Below, piece by piece: positions 25,782-38,790 of a stretch of DNA of 64,000 nt; within the stretch, counting starts at the first letter, position 1, and every line of letters begins with the position of its first letter. The translations under genes and the position numbers were made by a program. The notes under the pieces were generated by a model, which worked only from the letters and a program-made list of their open reading frames with translations, was not told where the DNA came from and ran no database searches. The stretch spans positions 33,745,439-33,809,438 of the forward strand of contig OX387191.1 of the NCBI GenBank assembly GCA_947561395.2, given 5' to 3'. The stretch is from Buxus sempervirens (lineage: Eukaryota; Streptophyta; Magnoliopsida; Buxales; Buxaceae).

Positions 25782-26417
25782 TAGGGCTGTCAATGGGTCG
25801 GATAAAGATCCGAATCCGATCCGAATTCGACCCGATTATCCGAATATGGATCTTAGCTTTAGATCCGATTATCCGAATCCGATTATATTTGGATTCAAAT
25901 ATGGTATTGTACATATTCGACCCGATAAAAGATTCGACCGTTTATTTTTGTATATATATTATGTTTTTTTAGGCCTTTTAAAGTCTTTTTATATATTAGT
26001 ATAGAAAGAATGAAGGTTTCATATAATATTCATTGATTTAATGTCATAGTATAAGACAAATATGAATTCATACATCCTTATTTGATCCAAAACCTCCTAT
26101 TTTGAAACCTTTTTTGCTCTGAAATTCCATTGTCCAGAACAAGCCAGTTGTTCTAAGTTCCGGGGTACGGTTTTTTTTGTTAGTCGCTCAATACCTACTA
26201 TTGCGTGGTGCTTCAAATTTGAAGTTCAAACCCATTTCTCATTTAAATCCCTCTCTGACTTCGATCCGAATCCGATCCGAATCCGAAATTGGCGAATTCG
26301 AATATAAGATTTAGATCCGTGGTTTGAATACGGATCTGAAATCTAAGATCCGAAAACATTCGGATTCAAATATGAATATACATATATCCGACCGTATCCA
26401 ACCCGTTGACAGCCCTA
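25782..26417. mobile_element. hAT-type MITE with 8-bp target duplication
   Basis: 636 bp bounded by inverted repeats TAGGGCTGTCAATGGGTCGG and, at the other end, its complement with two mismatches over 23 bp. Perfect 8-bp direct repeats CTTTAAAC flank it (25774-25781, 26418-26425). The 8-bp duplication and TAGGGxTGTCAA ends fit non-autonomous hAT elements. The interior is rich in GGATCCGAAT-like words (ATCCGAATCCGAT) repeated near both ends, giving extended subterminal dyads. There is no coding capacity. Confidence 0.9.
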
Positions 26418-26973
26418 CTTTAAACCTCATTCAAATCCTTCTAAAACATCATAAACACGCTTCTCAATCATCACAAATCCGAATAACATGTTATTTCTCA
26501 GCTAAACAATAAACCATGCAATTTTCCAATGTAAAGGGTTACTACTTGCCTTAATAACGCGAAATCCTTCTTCTTTTTCAATAACCTCAAGGTAAAGCCG
26601 ATTTTCTGAAATTTTCGCACAACTCTAGGGATCTCCAAACACAATCTTCACCGTCAGATTGAAGAACCACCAGTCTAGAACAAAACCTCCAAATTTGAGG
26701 CCGATCCAACGATTGAATCTCTCTAGATAATCGTTTGATGGTTGCTGGTCAGAATTTTCTGCAACTTCTCTTTTTCTCTAAAGCCTCTTATTATCTCTCT
26801 ATTTTTCCCGCCCTATGCACAAATTTTCTCTCTTCGTTTCTCCACATGATTGAATTAATGGAAACCCTAAATCTTCCCTAATGCCTTCCTTTTATAGACT
26901 CACCCAAATACAAGTTCAATTGGATTAGAAACTTCCCAACTAGGATTCCTAATTCTATTTGGAAAACTTTCCT

Positions 26974-28928
26974 TTTTTTTTTTAAACCCACTAAGGCATG
27001 AATAACCTTAGTAGCACTCCAACAGTGGGAGGAGGGTTGAGGCAGACCCTGACCTGTATATTAATACTAGCAATGAGAGTACAACTATTTTGGGGGGACA
27101 TAAAACCTTACCCCTGACCAAAACCACAAAACAACAGCTAATATCTAATGGAAAATAAACCTGTTCTATCATGAAACAAACAATTTTTAACATTATGAGA
27201 AAAATCAGAAAAGGACTCATACACATGTTTAGTGAGATGAATGCAACTCTCATTAGCCAAGCTATCGGCTACTAAGTTGACTTCCCTGTAGACATGATTC
27301 AAATTTCTGTTGAAAACTTGTAACCTTTCTTTTATTTCTCTCCACCAAAGAAGAAACTTCAAAGGAATGGAAACCAAACCCGCAATTGTGTCCACAATAA
27401 TCTTCGAATCTGATTCAATGTGGAGATCTTGAATGCCATGGTTATCTACTAGACGAAGACCATTTCTTAATGCCAATAATTCTGCCATGATATTAGAGTT
27501 GTGACCAAAATAGGCTGAGAAGGCTGCAATGAAATTCCCTGAAGAATTTCGAACTACCCCACCCCCTCCACTCATCCCTGGATTACCTTTTGAAGCTCCA
27601 TTCACGTCAAGGTGAAAGGATAATTCCATTGCCTTTCCATCGAATGAATTTGGGTTTAGAGGAACATATTGAAGGAGAAAAGATATTCAGCTTCTCTATG
27701 ATTGCAGCTCGTTGAACCCACATGCTTTTTGCCGGTTTAGTGAAGTACGAGACCTCCTAAAGCCATTGTTGAACCTTTGCTATGATCTAACTTGCAGCCA
27801 TATTTTCACCCTCAAACCTGCTTCTACATCTTGCTGTCCAGATTTCCCAGCATATAAATAAAGGGGAGGCTTTGAAAAGAATTCCCAGCTGGTCGTTAGC
27901 ATTTGAACTTGAAAACCAGAAAGATATTCTAATTACAAGATCATGAAGTGGATGATAATGACAATGAAACAGTTCGGCAAAATGAACCCAAACAGATTTA
28001 GCAATATCACCAAAAGAAAAAAGGTGATTCACTGATTCCCCTTTTTTAAGACAAATAGCAGTTGCATTGAGAACAAAGACTAATACCACATCCTTGAATA
28101 CGATCATCAGTCGCCACTGCACCTCTTAGAAGCTTCTAGATAAAAAAACACTTATCTTGTAAGGAATGAAGCTAATCCACAAATTCTTCCCCCATGTATA
28201 GGGGCTCCCTCTTCTTCTGATTAAGTTCCAAGCTGTAGCAGTAGAGAAAGTACCTGAAGATGATGCCGTCCACAGAGCTTTATCCTTTAAGTTAGTCGGC
28301 CTATAATGGATATCAACAATTTGTGAAACAATACTTTGAGGAAGTATTTGAGAGAGCAACTGAACATTCCAAGTACCATATTCACTGATAACATCAGCAG
28401 CTTGTAAGTCAGGATTTGATATTGTTTCCATCTGAACATGATCCAATAGCTTACCAAGGTGAGACCATTGATCAAACCAAAAATTCACTCTTCCTTCATC
28501 TAAAGACCAGGCTGTGTTTGCAAGAACAATATCTTTTACTTTAGTATGGCTTTCCAGATTTTTGAACTTCCACATTTTTCTTGAATATTCTGAAAATGAC
28601 TCGAAGAAAAGTATTTAGCACGCATGAAAATTGACCATAAGCTATCCCCATGAAATGCCCTCCATCCCATTTTTGTTTGAAGACTAACCATGACATCAAC
28701 CACAGACTTTATACCCAATCCACCCTTTGACTTTGGTTTTGCAATTTTGTCCCAGCTCAACCAATGTTTTTTTGGACCATGTTTAGAGCTTTCTCCCTAG
28801 AAGAAGTTAGCAAAAAGGCTTTCAATTCTTCTAAGAACTGCTTTTGGAAAGGGAATTGCAAATAAAGAATAAATAGATATGCTAGAGAGCACACTTTGAA
28901 TGCGAGTAACCCTACCTCCATGTGATAA
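26974..28928 (-). mobile_element. 5'-truncated LINE (L1 type)
   Basis: Inserted in LTR L and flanked by a 17-bp target duplication ATTTGGAAAACTTTCCT (26957-26973 and 28929-28945). The poly(A) tail appears as T10 at 26974-26983. The element is cut at its 5' end within the reverse transcriptase, leaving about 1.95 kb. This is a textbook 5'-truncated L1-type insertion. Confidence 0.93.
27138..28928 (-). pseudogene. LINE ORF2 3' part: RT C-terminus, zf-RVT, RNase H
   Basis: Reading from 28928 down: HGGRVTRIQSVLSS and SWDKIAKPKSKGGLGIKS (end of the reverse transcriptase domain), then VNFWFDQWSHLG and SGTFSTATAWNLIR (zf-RVT linker), then ESVNHLFSFGDIAKSVW, then an RNase H-like domain with DVNGASKGNPGMSGGGGVVR, ELLALRNGL and HIESDSKIIVDTI, ending in a stop at 27138. 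Conserved RNase H acids (D, E, D) are present, but in-frame stops and frameshifts separate the pieces (breaks near 28780, 28550, 28125 and 27787), so it is not functional. Antisense to L would be plus; it shares the minus orientation with L. Confidence 0.88.
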
Positions 28929-30089
28929 ATTTGGAAAACTTTCCTATCTTATCACTGCTTCTAATTATTTCCTCTTAAATCTAACTCATAAGAAACTTCT
29001 AATTTAATTAATCTTCGTACTAATTATTTCCCATATTTTATAATATTACTAAAACACCCCAAAACTCATCTTATCCTCAAATTTAAGACCCCTGATTAAG
29101 TATTATTACAATTAGGTCCTTTTCTCATCTTTTAAACTATAAATTAAGCTACTAGAATACAAATTTAATCTAACTTAAATCTAATTGATTATTTCAATTC
29201 TAATAATTATTTATTTTATTAATTTAATAATTGGCCACTGGGAAAATACTAAAATACCCTTTTTCTTTATTATATCATATTTAACCATTAAATTTTATTC
29301 CAAGATTTCCAGATTTAATCTGCTCATTATTTCTCTTCATAGTATGACTGTGAATTATAATTTCAATCTCCCAAATATTTATCATTCATTGTCTTAAATT
29401 TATTTATTTTATTTATCCCAATTTTTAGATTTACAATTATATTATTATTTCCTAAAATTTAGGATTTTACACCATAGGCCGAGAGCCTTGTCAAATCACA
29501 TAAGAATTTTCAACCTCACTTTCATAAATCCAAATCAAGCAAAATGAATGCCATAAAATCCGTAAAATACATATTTGATAAGTGGGATATTCTTAGGATT
29601 CCCAATAAAGTCACCATACAAAAATCAATAGATTCCGAGACAAAAAGTTTTCGACCTTGAAAAATATTTTAAGTATAGCTAAAAACATTAAATTTTTTGG
29701 TATATGATTTTTCCAGACAAATCCGCTTAGAATTTTTAGCTCAAATTTTAATCATAGTCTAATAAAGGGTTGAAAATTTTTCCATAATTTTATGTGCTTT
29801 CAAATCATCTATTTGGATATCAAACCCAAGAAGTGTTTCTTCCTCAAAATCGGGCAAAACAGGAATTTTAGGCACAAATCAAAAGGCTGACTTTTTATTG
29901 GTAATGAATAAGGTCTTTGGAGTATTTTTATTGATCCTAAATGGGGGGTAAAACCTTATTTATATGTAAAGACTTAAGTAAATGGAAACGTAAAAATAAT
30001 CATGACATTTACTTAAAGGGTGTTGTGTAGGGAGTGTAGGTTGTTTGGGAAATAGAGGGTGAAACAAAAGGTGAAAGACTGTAAAAAAT

Positions 30090-30290
30090 TGGGCTCACAA
30101 TTAAGTCTGCGATTAATCGCCAACTAGCAATTAGCTCCACGATTAGGTCCGCGATTAGTTGCCGATTCGCGATTAATTGTGAGACCTAATCCTGTCTCGC
30201 GATTAGTCCTTACAGGGATTGTTTTTGGGGGGTTCTGGCTCACAGTTAATTGCCAAATGCCAAGATTAATCGCTGGCTTGGGTTTTGAAA
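30090..30290 (-). repeat. GATTAATCGC dyad cassette of LTR K
   Basis: Repeated words GCGATTAATCGC (a perfect 12-bp palindrome near 30110), CGCGATTAGT, GCGATTAATTG and AAGATTAATCGC in a short span. Flanks on both sides align with LTR H, whose cassette (57590-57895) uses partly different words. Confidence 0.8.
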
Positions 30291-31989
30291 ATTTTCAGGC
30301 TATTTTTCAATACCAAAGTGACCTATACCATTTCTAACTTATCAAAACCAACTTCAATGATCATAAAACATTCCAACATGCTTAAAAATACCTTCTAAAA
30401 CAAAAATTCATCCCAAATATAACTAAACACAAATCCGGATATATTACACTTCACTCAATATGCCAAACTCAAACCCAAATCTAAAATATAATCAATGTAG
30501 GTTGGAAATCCACAACAAATCAGTAAAAAAATAAACAAGAATGCTATACAACCAAAACCCTATGAAATTTAGGAGCTAAAACCAAGATGCAAATCCATTT
30601 CCTCAAATCAATCAAACCCTAGAGAGAGAATCCGAATTTTGACAATATATTTTGGTGTTAAGGGTTTGCAACTTACATGTTTAATGGAGAAGCTCACTTC
30701 CCTTCAATCTCCCTTCTTCTTCTTCTTCAAGCTTTCAAGCAACCTTACACCCCTCTTGCTCTATACGTCCAACACAAGAAAGGGGTTCAAACACTTAGAA
30801 AAATTTAGCTGAGGCATGTTTTATATTGCCTTTTTTTTGTTTTTCAAAGTTGCTCCTCAACAAGGCCTTTATTCCACTAAACACTTGGGGGTACCTAAGG
30901 CATATTATGGGGGTACCTCAGTGTTATGTGGGGAGTATCTTAGTATTATGTGGGGGGTACCTTTAGTTATACAAGGGGGTACCTTATGTATAGTTGGCCT
31001 AAATTGGTGTTAATGAGGGTTTAAGAAAGATCTAGGAGTGTTGAAATTCTAATATGGGCACAAAACAATAAATCTGGAAATTTTGTACTGGACGCACGAA
31101 TGTTAAGGTTTGGATGTTAAGGCGTTGAACTTTTATTAACATGTTTTGCAGAATTAGCTCAACACACACACGTGGTCTACGCGCATTAGAGATTCTGTTC
31201 GAGTGTTTGCTCGATGCGCAATTAACGCACGATTCAAGGTCCTCGTGTTAAGGCTAATTTTTCACATTTAACTTCAAATTTTCATAATTTGATTTCTACT
31301 TCACTAAAATTACTTGGAGGCTATCTTAACCAATTGAAATTTAGACATAACCTTGATCAGGCTTACCCTAATAACCTGCAATAGAGTTCAATTTGCTTCC
31401 CTAAATTCTCAGGCATGATCCAAATCCACCTCACCTTCATAGCACAAGTACTTAATTAGTCTAATAATCTCACTTTAAATAATTAAACTTAATAACTAAG
31501 ATATAATTAGGATCGAGGTTTTACATTCTACCCACCTACAAAAGAAATTTCGTCCTCAAAATTTTACCTCGTGATTCTCCAAATAAAGTAGAATATTTCT
31601 TTCTCATTTCTACCTTGGTCTCCCATGTAGCTTCTTCGACTGTGTGATGTTGCCATAAGACCTTCACTAGGGGAATGGTCTTAGTACGGAGTGCTTACTC
31701 GCGCTTGTCCAAGATCTGGACTGGACGCTCCTCAAATGATGCATCCTTACGTACCTCAAAAGGCTCTAACTCAATGATGTGGCTAGAGTCAAGTACATAG
31801 CGACGAAGCATAGACATGTGAAATGGACCATTCCCCTACTGTCTCCAATAGGGGACTGGTCCAAGTAAGCCACAAGTCCTACTGTCTCCAGTATTTGAAA
31901 TGGACCTATGAATCTGGGTGACAGTTTTCCTCTCTTGCTAAACCTCACAACACCGTGATACGGAGATACTTTTAAAAACACTTGGTCTC

Positions 31990-34900
31990 TGTAAGCACCT
32001 CATTTTTGCACCTTTCGGAAGGACCGGAAGTGAAAACCCTAAAAGACAAGTCAAAACCCTAGGGAGCAGAAATTGACTTTCTACTCGAGCCAAGTTGACT
32101 ACCATACCCTATCCTAATGGATAGGAATTTCTGACATAGTTCCGACGCAACTGAGCTTGCTAGAATCAGAGTCCAAATCAGGAAGTTATGAGCCGGTCAA
32201 ACCCCTAGGGGAGCAAAATTTGACTTTCTGCTCAAGCTCAGATTAACTGCCATCCCATATCCCGATAGATAGGAAATCTCAACATGGTTTCGATGCAATT
32301 GAGTTTGCCAAAATCAGAGTCCAGATAAAAAAGATATGAGCAGATCGAACTCCAAGGAGCAGTTTTGGCTGTCTGCTCAAAACTTGAATTTACTACCATA
32401 CTCCATCTCAGTGGATAGAAAATCCCGACACGGTTCCGACGCAACTGAGTTAGCCAGAATCAGGGTTCGGATGAAGAAATTATGAGCAGATCAAGCCCTA
32501 AGGTAAAAATGCAGAAAAGCTGCCCATGTGGTGAATGTGCAAGTCACATCTGCCACGTGTCAAAGCAAAGGACAAAAGGACAAGAAAGAGAAAATATCTT
32601 GATTAAAATAATGATTTCTCTTAAAAAATATCCTAATTATTTAATAATAAAATCGAATAATCATTCTCTCATCAAATCACATCAAATCAGACAGCTAGGA
32701 GAGAGAGTGTCGAGTCCATACAGTATGTACGGACATGCCTTGTCTGTATAATATATACAGACAAAATCTTATCCGTATACTATATACGGACAAAATCTTA
32801 TCAAAAACCTTATCTAGAATCCAAGAAAATCTCAGAGAATCTCAAAATCCGTCTATGACATACGGACAGAGCAAAATTGGGCTAAAAATGGCCTGCCCGC
32901 ACTTCCCATACGGTTTTGAGGGTTATTTGGAAAATCTTATCCTCTGCGCGAATCTGCCACATGGACGATTTGCAATGATTGCGGACAAGACATCTCATCC
33001 ATATATAGTATGCAGGCAAGCCTTGCTGCACACTATATACGAGCAAGACTGCTTTCTATAAATAAGGGCCCAAAACCCTTGGCTGAGGGTTGGCTTTTGC
33101 TTGTTCCATCTCTAACCTATCCCCCCACAAACCAGAGAGCTCCTCAAACCCTCTGCCTCACACCTAAGCCTCTAAACCTTCCCAAAATACCCTCAAACCT
33201 CTCATTCATCCTTTCTTCTTTCATTCTAAACAAGGAGGAGACAACAAGAAGGATTGGTGGAGCCAAGGAAAGAGTCCAAGTGCTGTCCACGCCTCAAAGG
33301 GTCCCCCACACACCTCCAAAAGTGTAAACCCCACCAAGGTAAGCTTCCTTGGTAAATTTTGTTTAACATATGTGAAAAAGAGTAGATTGTGAGCATGCTT
33401 CATCATTTTTGCTATATTTTGTGCCTCTACCTCTTCTATTTCTACTTTCCATTCATTTCACCCATGAGAAAGACTTCCTATGCTAAGAGGAAAATGTCCT
33501 AGCCCAAGGGAGAGGGGAGAGAGACCGTGTTTAAGGTGTCTAGAGCACTACTTCAAGGTTCACATTTTCTGTTTCTCTTTAGGAGGGCATGTTCTCCTCG
33601 TTAACTTCCAATGTATCCCCAATAAAAACCCCATGTTCCTTTCTTTTTTTAAGTCTCTTTATGCATGCTTTATTGGTACCCCCGTGATATAGAGTGTTTG
33701 CATGAGTTTGCAGAGGTGAGCATCAAGTTTAGATACACTTTCCACCATGTCTTATTTGTTGTTTTGATTCACTTTGTGTATACGAAATGAGCACCAACAC
33801 ACGTAGCCATATATTGCACTTAGAGGCATGCCTAGGTCTTCTTCTCCCCATTTTCCTTTTATAAGCATGAATACTAGCATGCCTAGCACACACACACACA
33901 CACCTTGGTCCTTTGACTTGAACATATGTTCATATCTTCATCATATTGATTGATTGTTATGCGCATGTTCCATGGTTTGGCAGTGTCCCTTAAGCATATG
34001 GCCTTTCGAGCCCTTGGAGGATCTCCCTTCTTAAGGAGAAACCCTCCATTCGCTTGTAACCAGGTGGGGAACCTCATTCCCACCTAAAAATCAGTGAGTT
34101 TAAACTTAAAGAAAAGAGGGAGAGGCCCCAAGCCTTCCCCTCCCCCCCCCCCCCCCCCCCCCCCCCCTTTCGGATTTACATAGAAAATTAGGTCTTTTGT
34201 GTTAAAAATCAAGTTTGGATAGCCACTGTGGGTCAACACAGTGACCCACAAAGAGTGCAAGACCCACTAAAGAAGGGGACCCCTATTCCTTCCTCAAAAA
34301 TCAAGTTTCTGTTATTCTCGGGTACTGCCTGTACACACAGGCACGGTTTGGCCCTGCCCGTATGTGTTATACGGGCATGGCCAAACCGTATGGAGTATAC
34401 GGGCAGCACATAGAGAGTTATAAAAATTCGATTTTTCGGGATTAATCAAGATTAATCGATAACTAATCAATTAACCTTAACCCTATGGGATCTTTGAGGA
34501 GTTAGGGACCCCTCTTGGGACTTGAGCCCATCTAGGGCCCAATGAGACTCCCTTGTGGGCCTTCCAATGGGGCCCGCACCTGCCTTGCTCATACCCAGGT
34601 CCACCTCAAGGGTGGATCTCATGCAACTTGGATAAGTCCATGGGCCTTATCCAAGCCCAATGGACCCTCTTTAAAAGTCTAAACCAATCAAATCAAACAA
34701 CTTGGTATGCTTAAATCACTTCCCAATCAAATTAACCGACACCAAAAAAGGGTTATCCAATGTAACCCCAAGCGGGACTTGGACTTGACTTAAGCCCAAC
34801 TTGGCACACCCGTGGGCCTTCCAAAGGGGTCCATATCAGACCCAGATCACCTTCAAAATAAAAAAAGATAAAAATCAAATAAAGAAGGGACCTACACCAC

Positions 34901-35239
34901 TTCAGTGGTCCCCACACAAAACTAAACCTAAAGAGTGCATATCTGGTATAGGGTTGGGTGAGATAGACAAGTTGACTCCAAACTAGGAAGACCCGTGGGA
35001 CTTGTCACTCGACGGGGCAGACCAGGGTGTCTACGGACTTCCCCGGACTGTAACTAAGACCCTACCCTAAATCTCAAGCCGCAGACCAACTAATAGACAA
35101 ACTTTAGGCACCGAGGTGTCTACCTGCACCCCATCAGGCAGTGGCGACTCCAAACCCCGACATTTCCCGAAAATAGTGGCCCGTACCCCGCGTGCACCTC
35201 CAGTCAGCTACGTGCAACCCGTGGATCGACGCTCTCACA
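31990..35239 (+). mobile_element. Solo LTR M
   Basis: 3250 bp, from TGTAAGCACCTCATTTTTGC to ATCGACGCTCTCACA, with a perfect target duplication GTCTC at 31985-31989 and 35240-35244. It splits the K integrase exactly in the GDQVFLKVSP region; both halves join across one copy of GTCTC. Same family as O and N (TGTAnnCACCTnATTTTTGC start, GGCAGTGGCGACTCC about 90 bp before the end). A TATA box TATAAATAAG is at 33057. It contains a 26-base C run (34142-34167) and a (CA)n run (33887-33903). Confidence 0.92.
32714..33056 (+). promoter_or_regulatory. Dyad array upstream of the LTR M TATA box
   Basis: Series of inverted repeats: GTCCATACAGTATGTACGGAC (32714-32734), TGTCTGTATAATATATACAG (from 32741), TCCGTATACTATATACGGA (32772-32790), TCCGTCTATGACATACGGA (32849-32867) and a long hairpin around 33004-33040 with GCAGGCAAG and CTTGCTGC arms. 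The array ends at TATAAATAAG (33057). A related word pair (GCCCGTATG...ATACGGGC) recurs at about 34356-34377. The position before a TATA box suggests regulator binding sites, which is inference. Confidence 0.65.
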
Positions 35240-37184
35240 GTCTCCAATCTCAAATTTCAGATCTCATCTTCTTGTATCTACGTAACTCTTTGGACAACTT
35301 TGAACCGTTTGTAGACGTTTCATAATTAAATTAACCTTGTCTACACTGTCTTGAATGACCTGTGGTCCAACACAACAGGGATCTACAAACTCTATCATAT
35401 AACGCTTCATAAGGAGCCATCTTTATACTTGCTTGGTAGCTATTATTGTATGCAATTTCCACTAGAGCTAGGTGCTTGCTCCAACTACATCCAAAATCCA
35501 AAACACAACATTTGAGCATATCCTCTAAAGTTTGAATAGTACGCTCGGATTGCCCATTAGTCTGTGGATGAAAGTTAGTACTAAATTTCAGCTTGGCACC
35601 CAATGCTTCCTAAAGACTTTCCCAAAATTTGGAAGTGAAAAAAGGATCGTGATCAGAAATAATAGACACTAACACACCATGTAATCTGACAATCTCTCAA
35701 GTGTATAAGTCCACTAGTAAACTTAGTGGCTATTATTCCTAAATGGGTAGAAAATGGGCTGACTTGGTCAGTTGGTCTACAATGACCCAAATAGTATCTT
35801 GCTGTCTCGCAATCTTAGGCAATTTTGTGACAAAATCCATGGATATGTGCTCCAACTTCCACTCAGGAATGGGAAGTGGCTATAACAATCCTGGAGGAAG
35901 GTTGTGCTCAGGTTTCACTCGTTGAAATACTAGACATTTGGATACAAACTCAACTACTTATATTTTCATGCCACTCCACCAATAAATATCTCTCAAATTT
36001 CAGTATATTTTAGTACTATTTGGATTCATAGTAGATCTCGATCTATGACCCTCCTCAAGAATGACTTTCTTGATGCCCTTATCATCTAGTACACATATTC
36101 TACCTCAAAACCTCAAAAGAACATCTCTAATAGTGAAATCTACTATAGTCTCTGCATTTTTGCTCACAAGCTCTTTGGTTTTAACCAACTCGACATCTGC
36201 CAACTGCGCTGCTTTGATCCTCTCAATCGGATTTGGCTAAATCTGTAACTGTGCTACACTCACACCTCCATTAGACAATCTGAACTCCCCAGGCTAATCT
36301 CTAATCTCATCTACAAGACTATACTAGTCACGCTCCGGAACCAAGTCTGCCCCTCCAAGGCACAACCCGTCCCAGACCGTGACAAGCGGGCCATTCTACT
36401 TGATAAAATACGAAGGAATTAGAAACTTTTTCCTAACAAGTGCAAATGATAAGACAATTTATGTTGTGCATATCAAAAGTGTTTTCTATTTATAAGAAAT
36501 GTGGTAAGACACAAGTTTGATTACAAAATGACGAGTGACTACATCACTCCTCTCAAAATACAAGGTGTACAATCTAAAATAAACTATACATGTCCAAACA
36601 AGAAATAAACCTAAGGCCTATAGACGTCTGCCTCTCAAAATCCCAAAGGCTTTCTTCTCGCCTCTACTCCCCAGCCCGATCCTTCACACCGGACGACGAT
36701 GGATCTGAAAAACAAGATAAGTGGAAACTGTGAGACGGATGTCTCAGTAAGCAATACATGCATGCACGAGAAAACACAATTTAGGCATATATCAGTCGGT
36801 TAAATCATGACATGCGATTTATTTGAAATCATAATCAATTATCACAGTTTAGTGCCATACAAATTGGTGCATGCTTGTGCGTCAGTGTACAGTTTATGCA
36901 TTTAATACCATCATCCATCCGATCATCACGATTGATCGTGCAAGTAATTTAGTATCTAACTATACATCATTGATATCCCCGTCTAGCTTCACCAATCACA
37001 TGCGGTGGCTAGAAGTCTATGCCGATCTTATGAGACCTAGGCATCTACTACTATAGTTACATGTGTCGTATGAATATCCATAGATGATTACCCATTATTA
37101 CTTGGGGTGGTATCACAATACCATCAAGAACATCAATCACAATTATTCATCTAGCTTCACCGTCTACACATGGTGGCTAGGCAT

Positions 37185-37375
37185 TCATTATACATCCATT
37201 GCTATCTACACATAGCCAATGGACCGGAAGAACATATACCTCCATTGCTGTCTACACATAGCCAATGGGCATCGGCCACCGAATACACAGGGTGCCGGAT
37301 GAACAGATACCTCCATTGCTGTCTAAACATAACCAATGGACATCGGCCACCGACTACACAGGGTGCCGGAAGAAT
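37185..37375. repeat. Tandem repeat in LTR P
   Basis: Two to three units of about 80 bp with ATACCTCCATTGCTGTCTA, AGCCAATGG, CATCGGCCACCGA and CACAGGGTGCCGGA. CCATTG and CAATGG within a unit form a small inverted repeat. Confidence 0.75.
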
Positions 37376-38614
37376 ACAGTATAATATGAACAGTAACCAT
37401 GGCACTTGGCCATAAAACAATGTGTATAACAATAACCTGGACAGTAGTAAGGTTACTTCCCATATCATGTGGTTCATGCGCTCAGGCATGCCAGATCTCA
37501 AGGGTAGCCTTTGGCCTTACCCGAGTCATTCTGGGCCAAGCCCTTATTCATTACTCATGGATTCTGGGCCACTGCCTCCATTCACTATCAACAACCTTGG
37601 GCGACTATGGGTGCCCTTTCATTCACTATCAACAGTTATGGGCCACTACACTCTTTTCAATGTCTATATATGTATACCAATACCATGGGGCCACAGCCCC
37701 CTTTTCACTTCATGCCACGAGTGGTGGGTCAATGCCCTCAGTATCTTACAATTCACTACAGGCTAATACCCTTAAGATCATGCAAATCAAGATGGCCATT
37801 GCCCTTCCTATCTCGTAATTTAATACGGGCTAATGCCCTTCCATGTCTTGTGCCAATTTCTAGGCCGAAGCCCGACATATCAAGGGGGGTTTACTCACTA
37901 TAAGGGACAAGGGTAAAGGGTTGGCTTTTCTCGGGAATTCCACTTTTCAGGACTCATTTGGGCAACCCATGCCTTGATTCTTTGATACTTGTACAACTGG
38001 GTCTTGGTTCTTGATTTCTATCTCCAAAGATTTATTGGAAGGCACTCGATGTGATGGAATCTAATTTATCCTACTTCTATAGGGAATCTGGAACATAAAC
38101 TTCATGTAAAGCCTTCCTTGGCAACACGTACCCAAAGTCCTTGGTACTTGGAATTCCGATATACTACTACTTGGGACACTCCCTTTACATGAAATTCTAG
38201 CTCATACATCTGTTGGATTTGAATGAAAACCATCGGTGGTTCGATCTGGGCTAGAGTCCTCTTTTTTGGGACTTTTCTTACATTTCATGACTCGACTCGG
38301 CAATCCATGCCTCAATCCTCTCGAAACTTATACAACTTGGGTTTGGTTCTTGTGTCCAACTTCCATAGGTTATTTAAAAGGTATTTGAAGTGGAGGAGTC
38401 ACTCTATCCCACTTCTATAAAAGTCTGGAACACAACTCTTTCTATGAGACCTATTTTAACAAAACATACCCAAAATCTTTACTATTTGCAATTTGGTGAC
38501 AACTCCAGGTGGAACACCTCCTAAATACTTAGCTCTCACTCATACATGGGTTGGATTTGAAGGAAAACAAGTGGTAGTTCAATCTGGGTTCAAAACTCCA
38601 AAATTTGGGAAATC

Positions 38615-38790
38615 TAGTAAGGGTGCTCGATAGGTCGCTTGAGCTTGCTTCGAGCGGCCAGAAATTACTCTCGTGTTCTCTCTATTAAAATAGTCGCTCG
38701 AGCGGCCATGACTTAAACCTCTACCTGAAACTACCGCCCGATTCCCGCTCGAGCGACTGCTCGAGCGGTTGGGCATTTGACAGTTCGCGA
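38615..38790 (-). repeat. CTCGAGCG dyad cassette of LTR P
   Basis: Words GGTCGCTTGAGC, CTTCGAGCGGCC, GTCGCTCGAGCGGCC, CCGCTCGAGCGAC and GCTCGAGCGGTTGGG occur within about 150 bp; the XhoI-like core CTCGAG sits at the centre of most. The spacing of ~55-65 bp between groups is similar to the cassettes in D and F. Confidence 0.8.

Larger units (their letters stand above)
24960..29471 (-). mobile_element. Solo LTR L (carries a MITE and a LINE)
   Basis: Reverse orientation; in its own sense it starts TGTAAAATCCTAAATTTTAG (29471) and ends GGATCCGAGGCATTACA (24960). A perfect target duplication CCATA lies at 24955-24959 and 29472-29476. The uninterrupted K relative H reads straight across this point (AAACCATAGGCC at about 56964), giving the empty site. 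Net length is about 1.9 kb after removing the MITE and the LINE with their duplications. Donor-like AAGGCAAGTAGTAA is at 26537-26550. Confidence 0.92.
23761..31525 (-). mobile_element. 3' LTR of Ty3/gypsy element K (split by LTR L)
   Basis: In reverse orientation the LTR starts at 31525 (TGTAAAACCTCGATCC) and ends at 23761 (GGTTCCGGGGTGCTACA). Net length without L is about 3248 bp. At its 5' side it abuts a purine-rich tract (AGGTGGGTAGAA on the minus strand) and then the end of a gypsy integrase frame, so it is the 3' LTR of a longer element and not a solo LTR. It aligns with B and H. The expected duplicate of TGATG (23756-23760) is not at 31526, as expected because the internal region follows there. 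Confidence 0.85.
31526..36325 (-). pseudogene. Decayed Ty3/gypsy chromovirus integrase (element K), split by LTR M
   Basis: Minus-strand pieces lie at 35245-36325 and 31526-31989. Upstream piece: an HHCC-type zinc region with NLREIYWWSGMK and EFVSKCLVFQRVKPEH (second His and second Cys of the motif lost), PIPEWKLEHISMDFVTKLPK with the first catalytic Asp, ISDHDPFF with the second, and HPQTNGQSERTIQTLEDML with the catalytic Glu. Downstream piece: GDQVFLKVSP and RFSKRGKLSPRFIGPFQILE, then the VEEATWE region before the 3' LTR. Several in-frame stops show it is dead. The wording fits the Tekay/Del-like chromoviruses. RT and gag are missing upstream, where LTRs P and D sit. Confidence 0.88.

Noticed and set aside
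32482-33327. Open frames of 89-108 residues in LTR M
   Set aside because: They cross the dyad array and TATA box of the LTR; no family resemblance, no conserved counterpart in LTR O.
37399-37903. Overlapping open frames of 114-139 residues on + inside LTR P
   Set aside because: Three frames are open at once over tandem, GC-richer LTR sequence; none resembles a known protein.
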